Shown: positions 1-8,854, counted from the first letter of the stretch. The stretch is DNA of 20,284 nucleotides from Alphaproteobacteria bacterium (GCA_024639035.1 JAHEJE010000012.1:1-20284); one strand, 5' to 3'. A program made the numbers and translations. Notes: generated by a model not told the origin, from the sequence alone.

Positions 1-13
1 TGCCTTTGATACA

Positions 14-40
14 TAGTGCCGGTCAAGCCGGACCATGACA
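14..40 (-). repeat. Diverged REP-like palindrome
   Basis: A CCGG-TCAAG-CCGG core is followed by ATGACA. This matches the core and flank of the two palindromes at 9576-9682, in the same orientation as the right-hand copy there. The outer part of the stem has lost pairing, so this looks like a decayed member of the same family. It sits just beyond the stop codon of the mlaF-like gene, a usual place for such repeats. The rest of 1-77 shows nothing I can identify. Confidence 0.55.
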
Positions 41-77
41 ATTTGTGGAATTGGAATAAACGTCACTGCCGGAGGCC

Positions 78-854
78 TTAAGGCCGCAGCACGTCCATCT
101 GGATCGGGCCGTCGGCGCGGCCGTGGATGAACTGGTCGACATGGGCGCTGCCGGAGGTGTCGATCTGGCCGGCAGCACCCTGCCAGATGATCTCGCCCTT
201 GTAGATCATCGCGATATCATCGGCGATCTTGCGCGCCGAGGCCATGTCGTGGGTGATCGATACGGTGGTGGCGCCGAGCTGCTTGACGCAGGCCACGATC
301 AGGTCGTTGATCACGTCGGCCATGATCGGGTCGAGGCCGGTGGTCGGCTCGTCGAAGAAGATGATTTCCGGGTCGGCGGCGATGGCCCGGGCCAGACCGA
401 CGCGCTTTTGCATGCCGCCGGACAATTCCGCCGGATGCAATTCGCCGACCTCGGCACCGAGGCCAACCTGAGCGAGTTTTGCAAAGGCGATGTCACGAGC
501 CTGGGCGCGCGGCATCTTCTGGCCCTGGATCAGGCCGAAGGCGACGTTCTCCCACACCGCCAGACTGTCGAACAGGGCCGCACCCTGGAACAGCATGCCG
601 AACCGGGTCATCAGCTTGTCGCGCTCGCGGCCCTTCAGGCCGATGACGTTCTCGCCGCCGACGGTGATCTTACCGCTGTCGGGGCTCAAAAGGCCGAGAA
701 TGCACTTCAGCATCACCGACTTGCCGGTGCCCGAACCGCCGATGACGACCAGCGAGTGGCCACGCTTGACGGAAAGGTCGATGCCGTTGAGGACATGCTT
801 GGGACCGAACGACTTGCGGACGTCTTCAAGAACGATATGGGCAGCTTCGCTCAT
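78..854 (-). CDS. mlaF: MlaF-type ABC transporter ATP-binding protein
   Basis: This 258-aa protein is the cytoplasmic ATPase of an MCE/Mla-type ABC transporter, which moves phospholipids or related hydrophobic molecules across the envelope. All ABC motifs are visible: Walker A GGSGTGKS (39-46), Q-loop Q90, signature LSGGMQKR (about 144-151), Walker B IIFFDEP (164-170) and switch H202. The substitution of LSGGM for LSGGQ is typical of the MlaF/Ttg2A group. The ATG follows the stop of the mlaE gene by 4 nt, so the two are translationally close and certainly one operon, with alr upstream. No MCE-domain (mlaD), mlaB or mlaC gene is present in the window. The substrate is therefore inferred from the family only; MlaF-like identity is well supported. 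Confidence 0.9.
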   Translation of the reverse strand: MSEAAHIVLEDVRKSFGPKHVLNGIDLSVKRGHSLVVIGGSGTGKSVMLKCILGLLSPDSGKITVGGENVIGLKGRERDKLMTRFGMLFQGAALFDSLAVWENVAFGLIQGQKMPRAQARDIAFAKLAQVGLGAEVGELHPAELSGGMQKRVGLARAIAADPEIIFFDEPTTGLDPIMADVINDLIVACVKQLGATTVSITHDMASARKIADDIAMIYKGEIIWQGAAGQIDTSGSAHVDQFIHGRADGPIQMDVLRP

Positions 855-858
855 GCCG

Positions 859-1632
859 CTACTCCGAAAAGATCAGCGAGGTCATGGCGTAGTTCGCTGC
901 CAGAATGAGGATCGAGGACGACACCACGGCGTTGGTGGTCGCCCGGCCGACGCCCTGGGCGCCGCCGCGGCTGTTGAAGCCGTGGTAGCAGCCCATCAGC
1001 GCGATGATGAAGCCGAACACCGCCGACTTGATCAGGCCCGAGGTGATGTCGCCGAGTTCGAGGAACTCGACGGTGTTGGTGATATAGGCCCCGGAATTGA
1101 ACCCGAGCGAACGGGTGCCGACGATATAGCCGCCCATGATGCCGATGGTGTCGGCAATGGCCACCAGCAGCGGCATGGCGATGACGGCGGCGATCAGGCG
1201 CGGGCCGACCAGGTACTTGAACGGGTTGGTCGACAGCGTGGTCAGCGCATCGATCTGCTCGGTCACCCGCATGGTGCCCAACTCGGCCGCGATTGCCGCC
1301 GACACCCGGCCGGCGACCATCAGGCCGGCCAGCACCGGGCCCAGTTCGCGGGTAATGCCGAGCGCCACGATCGACGACACCAGGCTCTCGGCATTGAACC
1401 GCGAGCCGCCGATGTAGATCTGCAGCGCCAGCACGCCGCCGGTGAAGAATGCCGTCAGGCCGACGACCGGCAGCGAGTTGTAACCGATGCGGATCAGCTG
1501 ATCGACGATCTGCCGCAGGTAGACCGGCGGCAAAAGCCCGCTGAACACGGCACTGCGCGAGAACAGGGCGAGGCGTCCGACCTCCTCGCACAGGGCGAGT
1601 ACGACGCGGCCGATTTGCGCAAAGAAGTTCAA
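859..1632 (-). CDS. mlaE: MlaE-type ABC transporter permease
   Basis: This 257-aa inner-membrane permease belongs to the MlaE/YrbE family and partners the ATPase encoded 4 nt downstream. Hydrophobic segments lie at about 55-75, 85-115, 145-172, 200-215 and 238-255. The family hallmark runs from about residue 95 to 130 (RELGPVLAGLMVAGR, then AAELGTM and TEQIDAL). The start is a TTG at 1630-1632. An in-frame TGA lies two codons upstream, so no earlier start is possible, and GGGGA about 9 nt before the TTG can serve as ribosome binding site. The gene lies 37 bp after alr in the same direction. The length fits the family (about 250-265 aa). Confidence 0.9.
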   Translation of the reverse strand: MNFFAQIGRVVLALCEEVGRLALFSRSAVFSGLLPPVYLRQIVDQLIRIGYNSLPVVGLTAFFTGGVLALQIYIGGSRFNAESLVSSIVALGITRELGPVLAGLMVAGRVSAAIAAELGTMRVTEQIDALTTLSTNPFKYLVGPRLIAAVIAMPLLVAIADTIGIMGGYIVGTRSLGFNSGAYITNTVEFLELGDITSGLIKSAVFGFIIALMGCYHGFNSRGGAQGVGRATTNAVVSSSILILAANYAMTSLIFSE

Positions 1633-1669
1633 CTGTCAGCGTCCCCAAAACAGCAAAGAGCGCTGAGTC

Positions 1670-2827
1670 TTAAACGGAATCGAGACAAGAGTACAGGCGT
1701 GCAAATCGCGAACCCAGCCCGGTCAGGATTTCATACGGGATGGTGCCGGCCCAGGCGGCGATTTCGTCGACCGTAACGTTGTCGCCCATGATCTCGGCGC
1801 GCACCCCGCGGGTGCAGAATTCATCGCCGATATCGGTGACGTCGACGACGATCATGTCCATCGACACATGGCCGATGACCGGTGCGAAGCCGCCGCCGAT
1901 CATCACCTGGGACGGGCTGTCGCGGCCCGGCGAGCCGAGACTGCGCGGGTAACCGTCGCCATAACCGATGCCGAGTATGGCGATGCGGGTCTTGCGCCGC
2001 GCCCTCCAGGCATCGCCGTAGCCGACGGTCTCGCCGGCGGCGATCTCCCTGACCTGGAGGATCGGGGCATAGATATGCGCAACCGCCGACATCGGGTTGG
2101 GCCGGGCATCGAACGGATTGCCGCCGTACAGCGCGATGCCGGGACGGATCAAGTCGAGGCAGAACGCCTCGCCGAGGAAACTGCCCGGTGAGTTGGCGAT
2201 GCTGGCCGGCGCCTGCGGCAGGGCCGAGCGCAAGGTGTTGAAGGTATCGAGCTGCAACCGGTTCGTGGCGCTGCCCGGCACCGAGCCGCAGGCCAGATGC
2301 GAGACCACCAGGCAAACCGACATGGTGGAAAAGACATCCGGATCCGCCGTCAGAACGGTAATGTCGCCGGCCGACAGCCCGAGCCGGTTGATGCCGGTGT
2401 CGACGTGCAGCCCCGCCTCGAGCGGCCGCCCGGCCATCTGGCACAGGCGGCGCCAGTGCTGGATCTCCTCGAGCGACGAGAGCAGCGGGCGCAGATTGTG
2501 GTCGACATAGGCCTGGCCGGCATCGGCGAACAGCCCGTCGAGGACGTAGATGTCGGCGCGCGGCAGAATTGCGCGCAGGGCCAGGCCTTCCGACGGCAGG
2601 GCGACGAAGAACGTCTTGCAGCCGGCCGCCGCCAGCGCCTGGGCCACCGGTGCGATGCCGAGGCCATAGCCGTCGCATTTGACCGTGGCGGCGCATTCCG
2701 CCGTGCCGCATTGGCCGGCCAGCAGGCGCCAGTTGTCCTGCAGGACCTTCAGATCGATACTCAGCGTGGCGCTGGCCAGCTGCGTCTCCTGCAGCAGCCA
2801 GGCACCCGTCCTCGCCTGGTCCGTCAC
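1670..2827 (-). CDS. alr: Alanine racemase
   Basis: This 385-aa PLP enzyme interconverts L- and D-alanine, supplying D-alanine for peptidoglycan. The PLP lysine is K50 in ATVKCDGYGLG. The substrate-channel motif HVDTGINRLG is at 141-150, the second catalytic base is Y270 in ETVGYGDAW, and SMDM lies at 322-325. Length and motif order match a complete fold-type III alanine racemase. The start is GTG at 2825-2827, preceded by a strong AAGGAG about 7 nt upstream. It heads an alr-mlaE-mlaF unit. The native upstream region is interrupted by a 274-bp palindromic element whose end lies only 23 bp before the start codon, so its leader is unusual. Confidence 0.93.
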   Translation of the reverse strand: MTDQARTGAWLLQETQLASATLSIDLKVLQDNWRLLAGQCGTAECAATVKCDGYGLGIAPVAQALAAAGCKTFFVALPSEGLALRAILPRADIYVLDGLFADAGQAYVDHNLRPLLSSLEEIQHWRRLCQMAGRPLEAGLHVDTGINRLGLSAGDITVLTADPDVFSTMSVCLVVSHLACGSVPGSATNRLQLDTFNTLRSALPQAPASIANSPGSFLGEAFCLDLIRPGIALYGGNPFDARPNPMSAVAHIYAPILQVREIAAGETVGYGDAWRARRKTRIAILGIGYGDGYPRSLGSPGRDSPSQVMIGGGFAPVIGHVSMDMIVVDVTDIGDEFCTRGVRAEIMGDNVTVDEIAAWAGTIPYEILTGLGSRFARLYSCLDSV

Positions 2828-2850
2828 ACCCTCTCCTTGTGATGGCTGGG

Positions 2851-3045
2851 CTAGGGCCTGTGGACAATTAGGGTTGCGGCGCTGGCGAGGCCCATTTTGT
2901 CTGTGGCTAGCTTTGAGCGGCGCCGATGGGTCGCCCCCTTCAAGCCGCTCAAAGTGACGTCCACGGGCAAAATGGGCCTCGTCCTTACAGGATTTGACAG
3001 GATTGGCTCATCTTCAGGGCCGTTCGTCGTCGAATATGCCAGCAT
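2851..3045 (-). CDS. Doubtful 64-aa frame inside the MITE-like element
   Basis: An ATG at 3043-3045 is preceded at 5-nt spacing by AGGAGGA (plus-strand positions 3051-3057), an excellent ribosome binding site. It opens a 64-codon frame that ends exactly at the TAG formed by the element's own terminal CTAG. The protein is basic in its middle (THRRRSK) and has no domain I recognise. The start site lies in the loop (3007-3075) of one internal stem. The coding frame also runs through strongly palindromic DNA, so chance is a serious alternative. Listed because the initiation signal is unusually good. Confidence 0.25.
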   Translation of the reverse strand: MLAYSTTNGPEDEPILSNPVRTRPILPVDVTLSGLKGATHRRRSKLATDKMGLASAATLIVHRP

Positions 3046-3124
3046 GTCCTTCCTCCTCACACCCCTAAATCTGAACCAATCCTGTCAAACCAGCGCCACA
3101 ACCCTAATTGTCCACAGGCCCTAG
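2851..3124. mobile_element. 274-bp MITE-like element with nested inverted repeats
   Basis: Terminal inverted repeats of 35 bp (2851-2885 and 3090-3124) match except at 2877/3098. On the alr-sense strand that mismatch becomes a G-U pair. Inside are two perfect 14-bp stems, 2886-2899/2968-2981 and 2993-3006/3076-3089, each abutting the outer stem and separated by 11 nt. The first contains a further perfect 11-bp stem, 2911-2921/2944-2954. The whole can fold as a three-way junction. The ends are CTAG on both sides, compatible with a CTAG or TA target duplication, as IS5- or IS630-type transposases make, but the palindromic ends make this ambiguous. There is no transposase, so mobility would need one in trans. 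It occupies nearly the entire 321-bp gap between dnaB and alr. Confidence 0.8.
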
Positions 3125-3148
3125 GGTCGAAACCCTACAGATGAACGA

Positions 3149-4657
<1,509 letters not shown>

Positions 4658-4718
4658 TGCAGTGTCGTTGATACCTCAGGCGCGCAACCGGCGCGAGGCG
4701 CGATCCACGTAATTCGCG

Positions 4719-4743
4719 TTATTCACAGGATAAATATTTTTTT
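4719..4743 (+). promoter_or_regulatory. DnaA-box-like site with adjacent AT tract upstream of dnaB
   Basis: TTATTCACA at 4719-4727 fits the TTATNCACA DnaA-box consensus exactly. It is followed directly by an A/T-only run (4730-4743) in a region otherwise GC-rich. Its position 62 bp before the dnaB start would suit DnaA control of dnaB transcription. One box alone does not make an origin. The remainder of the 304-bp gap (4658-4961) contains only small hairpins, such as 4802-4807/4815-4820, and no promoter I would defend. Confidence 0.4.
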
Positions 4744-4961
4744 CAGCCGCTCTGGCGGGAAATCGCTTGCAATCGGGCAAGTTCTGAAATTCGCCCGCAA
4801 AGCGCCATTCAGCGTGGCGCAAGCATAGCTGATTCGCCATTTTGCATCAGCAAAGCGCGCCAAGCCCAAGTTTCGATTCATGAAATTCCGCTCGCCCGAT
4901 TGCCGCAATCGTGCCCTTCGGTGTAGATCTGCTGTCAACTTGAACTGACAGGAGGTCCGGC

Positions 4962-5354
4962 ATGGACCGGTACACCGGCGGTTGCCGATGCGGCGATGTT
5001 CGCATTGCGGCTTCGGGGCAACCTAAACGGGTCGGCATTTGTCACTGTCTCGATTGTCGCAAGCATCACGGGGCATTGTTCTACGCAGCCGCGGTGTTTC
5101 CCCACGACGCGGTCACGGTCGAAGGCAGAACACGCGATTATGCCGGACGGCACTTCTGTCCGCGCTGCGGCTCGCCTGTTTTTGCACGCAGCGCCGACGA
5201 AACAGAGGTCCATCTCGGAACCCTGGATGCCCCTGACCAATTGATCCCGACCTACGAGAGCTGGACTATCCGTCGCGAAGCCTGGCTGCCGCCGTTCCCG
5301 GTCGCACGTCGATACGACCGTGATCGCGACGCAGCCGAGCGGCCCGAGGAGTAG
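4962..5354 (+). CDS. GFA/CENP-V family zinc-binding protein
   Basis: This 130-aa protein is of the Gfa-like (glutathione-dependent formaldehyde-activating enzyme/CENP-V) fold. The zinc ligands are all present: C8 and C10 in GGCRCGDV, C27, C29 and C32 in CHCLDCRK, and C66 and C69 in CPRCGS. Most members have no proven reaction, and a glutathione-adduct or thiol-linked role is only a family suggestion. The ATG is preceded by GGAGG at 6-nt spacing. The gene is divergent from dnaB and convergent with cfa, the stop codons being 7 nt apart. It appears to be a single-gene transcript. Confidence 0.85.
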   Translation: MDRYTGGCRCGDVRIAASGQPKRVGICHCLDCRKHHGALFYAAAVFPHDAVTVEGRTRDYAGRHFCPRCGSPVFARSADETEVHLGTLDAPDQLIPTYESWTIRREAWLPPFPVARRYDRDRDAAERPEE

Positions 5355-5361
5355 GGCGCCG

Positions 5362-6639
5362 CTACGACGCCTTGGAGGAGTCGTGGCGCGGGACCGACGT
5401 CAAGGCACGATGCGTGCGTTCGATCTCGCGCAGGCGGTCTTCTTCCTCGCCGATGTAAGTTCGGGTCAGCGGCAGAACCGATATGTCGCGGGTAAACTGG
5501 ATCTGGAAATTGTTGAGATGCTCATGGCGGAAGCCGCATTCCGAGCCGGCCAGATAGAACTCCCACATGCGGCAGAAGCGCTCGTCGTAGATCGCTCTGG
5601 CCTGGTCGCGGTGATCGGCAAAGCGCAGCCGCCATTCTTTCAGGGTCTCGGCATAGTGCAGCCTGAGCACCTCGACGTCGCACAGATAGAGCCCGGCCGC
5701 CTCGACGTGCGGGATGACCTCCGACAGGGCCGGGATGTAACCGCCGGGGAAGATGTACTTGCTGATCCAGGCGCTGGTCGAACCCGGACCGTTGGCGCGG
5801 CCGATGGAATGAACGCAGGCGATGCCGTCAGCCGTCAGCAGCTCGCGGGTCTTGCTGAAGAATTCGTCGTAATGGCCGAGGCCGACATGCTCGAACATGC
5901 CGACCGAGACGATGCGGTCGAATTTCTCGTTGAGCAGGCGGTAGTCCTTGAGCTTGAATTGCGCCCGGTCCGATACACCGCGCTGGTGGGCCCGTTCGTT
6001 GGCCACCCGGTGCTGCTCGCGCGACAGGGTGACGCCGGTGACCCGGCAATCGCAGACCTCGGCAAGATACAGGCCGAGCCCGCCCCAGCCGGAACCGATG
6101 TCGAGCACCTTCATGCCCGGTTTGATCTCCAGCTTGGCGGCCAGATGGCGTTTCTTGGCCTTCTGGGCCTCGGCCAGGCTGGCTGTCGGGGTCTCGAAAT
6201 AGGCGCAGGAATATTGGCGGTCGCGGTCGAGGAACAGGTCGTAGATCTCGCCCGACAGGTCGTAGTGATGGGCAACATTGCGTTGCGCCCGGCCGACCGG
6301 ATTGTATTGCTTGACCTTGCGCAGGACCTTGCGGAGGGCGAACGGCAGGGCGATGCCGGCCGGCAGCTCGTCGGCAATCGTGGTGTTGTGGGTGAGAATG
6401 GCCAGCAGGTCGTAGATCGTGCCGCCCTCGACGGTAATGCCGCCATCCATGTAGGCCTCGCCCAGATAAAGGTCGGGATCGAGCACCAACCGGGCAACGG
6501 TCTTGGAGTTGTGAATGTTCAGGGTGACGAGTTGGCCCGTTCCGTCGCCGAAAACCTCAGCTTCACCGGACGGATACACGGCTTTCAGATTGCCGGTCTT
6601 GACAAGGGTGCGCAGCACCCGTCGCAACAGATACAACAT
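5362..6639 (-). CDS. cfa: Cyclopropane-fatty-acyl-phospholipid synthase
   Basis: This 425-aa SAM-dependent enzyme methylenates the double bond of unsaturated acyl chains in membrane phospholipids, usually in stationary phase or acid stress. The SAM-binding motif VLDIGSGWGG is at 178-187, followed by GVTLSREQ. HYDLSGEIYDLFL, typical of the CFA family, is at about 125-137, and GGYIPALSE lies at about 299-307. The N-terminal domain reads SGEAEVFGDGTG, as in alphaproteobacterial homologues. I chose the ATG at 6637-6639. The frame stays open to a GTG at 6706-6708, but that 23-residue extension is unlike the family. Neither start has a clear Shine-Dalgarno sequence. The gene follows the rplI terminator, so it is probably transcribed separately. 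Confidence 0.9.
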   Translation of the reverse strand: MLYLLRRVLRTLVKTGNLKAVYPSGEAEVFGDGTGQLVTLNIHNSKTVARLVLDPDLYLGEAYMDGGITVEGGTIYDLLAILTHNTTIADELPAGIALPFALRKVLRKVKQYNPVGRAQRNVAHHYDLSGEIYDLFLDRDRQYSCAYFETPTASLAEAQKAKKRHLAAKLEIKPGMKVLDIGSGWGGLGLYLAEVCDCRVTGVTLSREQHRVANERAHQRGVSDRAQFKLKDYRLLNEKFDRIVSVGMFEHVGLGHYDEFFSKTRELLTADGIACVHSIGRANGPGSTSAWISKYIFPGGYIPALSEVIPHVEAAGLYLCDVEVLRLHYAETLKEWRLRFADHRDQARAIYDERFCRMWEFYLAGSECGFRHEHLNNFQIQFTRDISVLPLTRTYIGEEEDRLREIERTHRALTSVPRHDSSKAS

Positions 6640-6726
6640 GAGTGCACCAAATCTTCTGGGCCTGGACCACAGCCAAGACCCAAAATGAGACGATAATATG
6701 GTGCACACACCGACGCAAGAGGCGGC

Positions 6727-6755
6727 AAACCGGGCGCTGAAGCATCAGCACCCGG
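6727..6755 (-). terminator. Rho-independent terminator after rplI
   Basis: On the minus strand an 11-bp stem (6745-6755 with 6730-6740, one G-U pair) has a 4-nt loop and is followed by TTTG. It lies 20 bp beyond the rplI stop codon and separates the ribosomal operon from cfa. The T tract is short, so efficiency may be modest. Confidence 0.6.
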
Positions 6756-6775
6756 CACAGTTCGGCAATCAGCGA

Positions 6776-7450
6776 CTACTTGTCTTCGTCTTCAGCGGCG
6801 TCATTGGCAGTCTCAGGAGCGGCCGCATCGTCTTCGCTGGCGGCTTCTTCGGTATCGGCTTCGGCCTCGGCTTCGGCGGCAAAGGCTTCGGCTTCTTCGA
6901 CCAGTTCTTCGGCCTCGAACAGTTCTTCAGCCGCCAGCCGGGCTTCTTCACGGTCGGTCAGGGAACCGGTCAGGTCTTCACCGCGGGCCTGGGCTTCGGC
7001 CTCATCGGCGGTGCGCGCCACGTTGATCGTGACATTGACGATGACCTCGGGATGCAGCGCGATGCGCACCCCGGCAAGACCGATGCTCTTGATCGGAGAA
7101 TCGAGCAGAACCTGGTTGCGGGTGACGGTGGTGCCGGTTTCCGAGGCGGCTTCGGCGATATCGCGGGTCGACACCGAGCCGTACAGCTGGCCCGACTCGC
7201 CGGCCTGGCGCAGGACGATGAAGCTGGCGCCCTCGAGATTGCCGCTGTCGCCCTCGGCTGCGGAGCGGCGCTCGGCATTGCGCGCTTCCAGGGCGGCGCG
7301 TTCGCTCTCGAATTTGACCTTGTTGGCCTTGTTGGCGCGCAGCGCCTTGCCGGCCGGCAACAGGTAGTTGCGGGCAAAACCGTCCTTGACCTTGACGATG
7401 TCGCCCATGGCGCCGAGCTTTTCGATGCGCTCCAGCAGGATGATGTCCAT
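6776..7450 (-). CDS. rplI: Ribosomal protein bL9 with long acidic tail
   Basis: This is a 224-aa large-subunit protein that binds 23S rRNA near the L1 stalk. The N-domain has the L9 signature: MDIILLERIEKLG, then GDIVKVKDGFARNYLLP (16-32). The C-terminal rRNA-binding domain reaches about residue 148, as expected from the roughly 150-aa family core. After it comes a tail of about 75 residues made almost only of Ala, Glu and Asp. Alphaproteobacterial L9 proteins often carry such acidic extensions, but this one is long. The ATG has AAAGGAG upstream at good spacing. It is the last gene of the rpsF operon. Confidence 0.95.
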   Translation of the reverse strand: MDIILLERIEKLGAMGDIVKVKDGFARNYLLPAGKALRANKANKVKFESERAALEARNAERRSAAEGDSGNLEGASFIVLRQAGESGQLYGSVSTRDIAEAASETGTTVTRNQVLLDSPIKSIGLAGVRIALHPEVIVNVTINVARTADEAEAQARGEDLTGSLTDREEARLAAEELFEAEELVEEAEAFAAEAEAEADTEEAASEDDAAAPETANDAAEDEDK

Positions 7451-7491
7451 TTCAGTTCTCCTTTAAGTGTCACTCGATAGGTGTATGAGGC

Positions 7492-8469
7492 TCATTCATT
7501 GTCGTTTGCCGGGGAACCGGCGCCGCGCTGGCGCAGTCGCAAAAACATGTCCATGACGCCAAGTCCGCACAGTGGCAGCACCAGCACCCAGCCCATCACC
7601 GCGAGCAGCATGTAGAGCGCTGCCAGCATGAACGGGCGGGCCGGGCTGTTGAGCGTGAGGCCATGGACCACCGCCAGCCCAAGAAGCGTGAAGGCGGTGA
7701 GGAAGACCGCAGCGGCGACCGTGCCGGCCAGGCCGATCATGCCGGGCATGAATGCCAGCACGACGCTGATGCCGAGGGCGGGAACCGCGGTCCGCGGGAA
7801 TCTCAACTTGTGAAACGGCGCCCATGGCCGCAGCGACTGGTTGGCGAATTTCAGCAGCCGCGAGCCGGCCCACATGTTGAACAGGGTCACCAGGAACCAC
7901 ACCGTCGCCGCCCCGGGCGGCAACAGCACGACAAAGGCGGCGGCCATGTCGTCGAGCTGTTTCTTGTCGACGTCCGGCATTTGCTTGGCGAGCAGCTCGA
8001 AGGCGGTGTTCACATACTGCGCGACGGCGGTCCGGAAGCTCTCGGCATCGGTGCCGATGGCCAGAACGCCGGCCAGCACCAGGCCGATGGTGAGGCCGGC
8101 GCACCACAGCACCAGCCGGCCTTCGGGATACCATTCAAGCCCGGCATCGCTGGCTTCACCCTCGCCGCCGCCGGATGTGTCGGCCGGCCGGTTGATCAGC
8201 GCCAGGCGCGACAGCACGAACGGCGCCACGGCGCACGACAAGGCAAAGTACAGCGCCGGCATGGCGCCGAGCATGACCGCGATGACGACGGCGCCGAACA
8301 GCCCGCCGACGCCGGCGGCCAGCGGCCCCCAGCCGAGACCGGCCATGAACAGCGGTACCGGAGACAGGTAGTACAGGAAGAACGAAATCGCCGACGGCGC
8401 GATGATCGATGCGCTCATCGCGGCGGCGGCAAGGCCGGCAATTATCGCTATGACGATCCAGTTGGTCAT
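7492..8469 (-). CDS. DUF2232 multi-spanning membrane protein
   Basis: This 325-aa hydrophobic protein has about eight predicted transmembrane segments, including near-terminal ones at about 4-24 and 290-312. The composition is Ala/Gly/Leu-rich, with a Gly/Glu-rich loop (GGGEGEA) near residues 100-110. It fits the DUF2232 (YybS-like) family, commonly found between rpsR and rplI in alphaproteobacteria. No reaction or substrate is established for the family. A TTG directly before the ATG (8470-8472) could also start translation; a GAGGGA lies 8 nt from the TTG and 11 nt from the ATG. It lies 133 bp after rpsR and 41 bp before rplI, and is presumably co-transcribed. Confidence 0.8.
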   Translation of the reverse strand: MTNWIVIAIIAGLAAAAMSASIIAPSAISFFLYYLSPVPLFMAGLGWGPLAAGVGGLFGAVVIAVMLGAMPALYFALSCAVAPFVLSRLALINRPADTSGGGEGEASDAGLEWYPEGRLVLWCAGLTIGLVLAGVLAIGTDAESFRTAVAQYVNTAFELLAKQMPDVDKKQLDDMAAAFVVLLPPGAATVWFLVTLFNMWAGSRLLKFANQSLRPWAPFHKLRFPRTAVPALGISVVLAFMPGMIGLAGTVAAAVFLTAFTLLGLAVVHGLTLNSPARPFMLAALYMLLAVMGWVLVLPLCGLGVMDMFLRLRQRGAGSPANDNE

Positions 8470-8605
8470 CAATCGGGCTGTCCCTCATCTGCGGCGCCGG
8501 ATGGATTGACCGGTCCGCGTTGCGATGGGTTAGAGGCGGGTGAACCGAAAGGGCCACCCGTCCCAACCGAAGCCAGCCGCGCCAGCCAATGGCGCGGACG
8601 GCGGT

Positions 8606-8854
8606 TTACTTCAACAGGTAGGGCAACAGGCCCAGGAACCGGGCGCGCTTGATCGCCCGGGCCAGTTCACGCTGCTTCTTGGCCGACACCGCGGTGATGC
8701 GGCTTGGCACGATCTTGCCGCGCTCGGATACGTAGCGCTGCAGCAGACGGGTGTCCTTGTAATCGATCTTCGGCGCGTTATCGCCGGAGAACGGGCAACT
8801 CTTGCGGCGGCGGAAGAACGGGCGCCGAGCGCCTCCTGCACCAGGTGCGGCCAT
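8606..8854 (-). CDS. rpsR: Ribosomal protein bS18
   Basis: This 82-aa small-subunit platform protein binds 16S rRNA as a heterodimer with S6. The sequence shows the S18 hallmarks: a basic N-terminus with FFRRRKSCPF, then IDYKDTRLLQRYVSERGKI, then a KQRELARAIKRARFLGLLP-type C-terminus. Its start ATG overlaps the rpsF stop codon by one nucleotide (TAATG), with an AGAGGAGAG ribosome binding site inside the end of rpsF, indicating translational coupling of the two partner proteins. Confidence 0.97.
   Translation of the reverse strand: MAAPGAGGARRPFFRRRKSCPFSGDNAPKIDYKDTRLLQRYVSERGKIVPSRITAVSAKKQRELARAIKRARFLGLLPYLLK

Noticed and set aside
3109..3117. TTGTCCACA in both terminal repeats of the element, one base from a DnaA box
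   Set aside because: The G at position 3 departs from the consensus, and the sequence is fixed by the repeat; no reason to infer DnaA binding.
2897..3124. Plus-strand 75-codon frame in the MITE-like element
   Set aside because: It starts at a TTG without a ribosome binding site and ends in the same terminal-repeat peptide as the opposite strand; palindrome artefact.
6706..6708. GTG as the cfa start
   Set aside because: The 23 added residues do not resemble CFA synthases and there is no ribosome binding site. A TATTAT possible -10 lies inside the extension, but no matching -35 was found.
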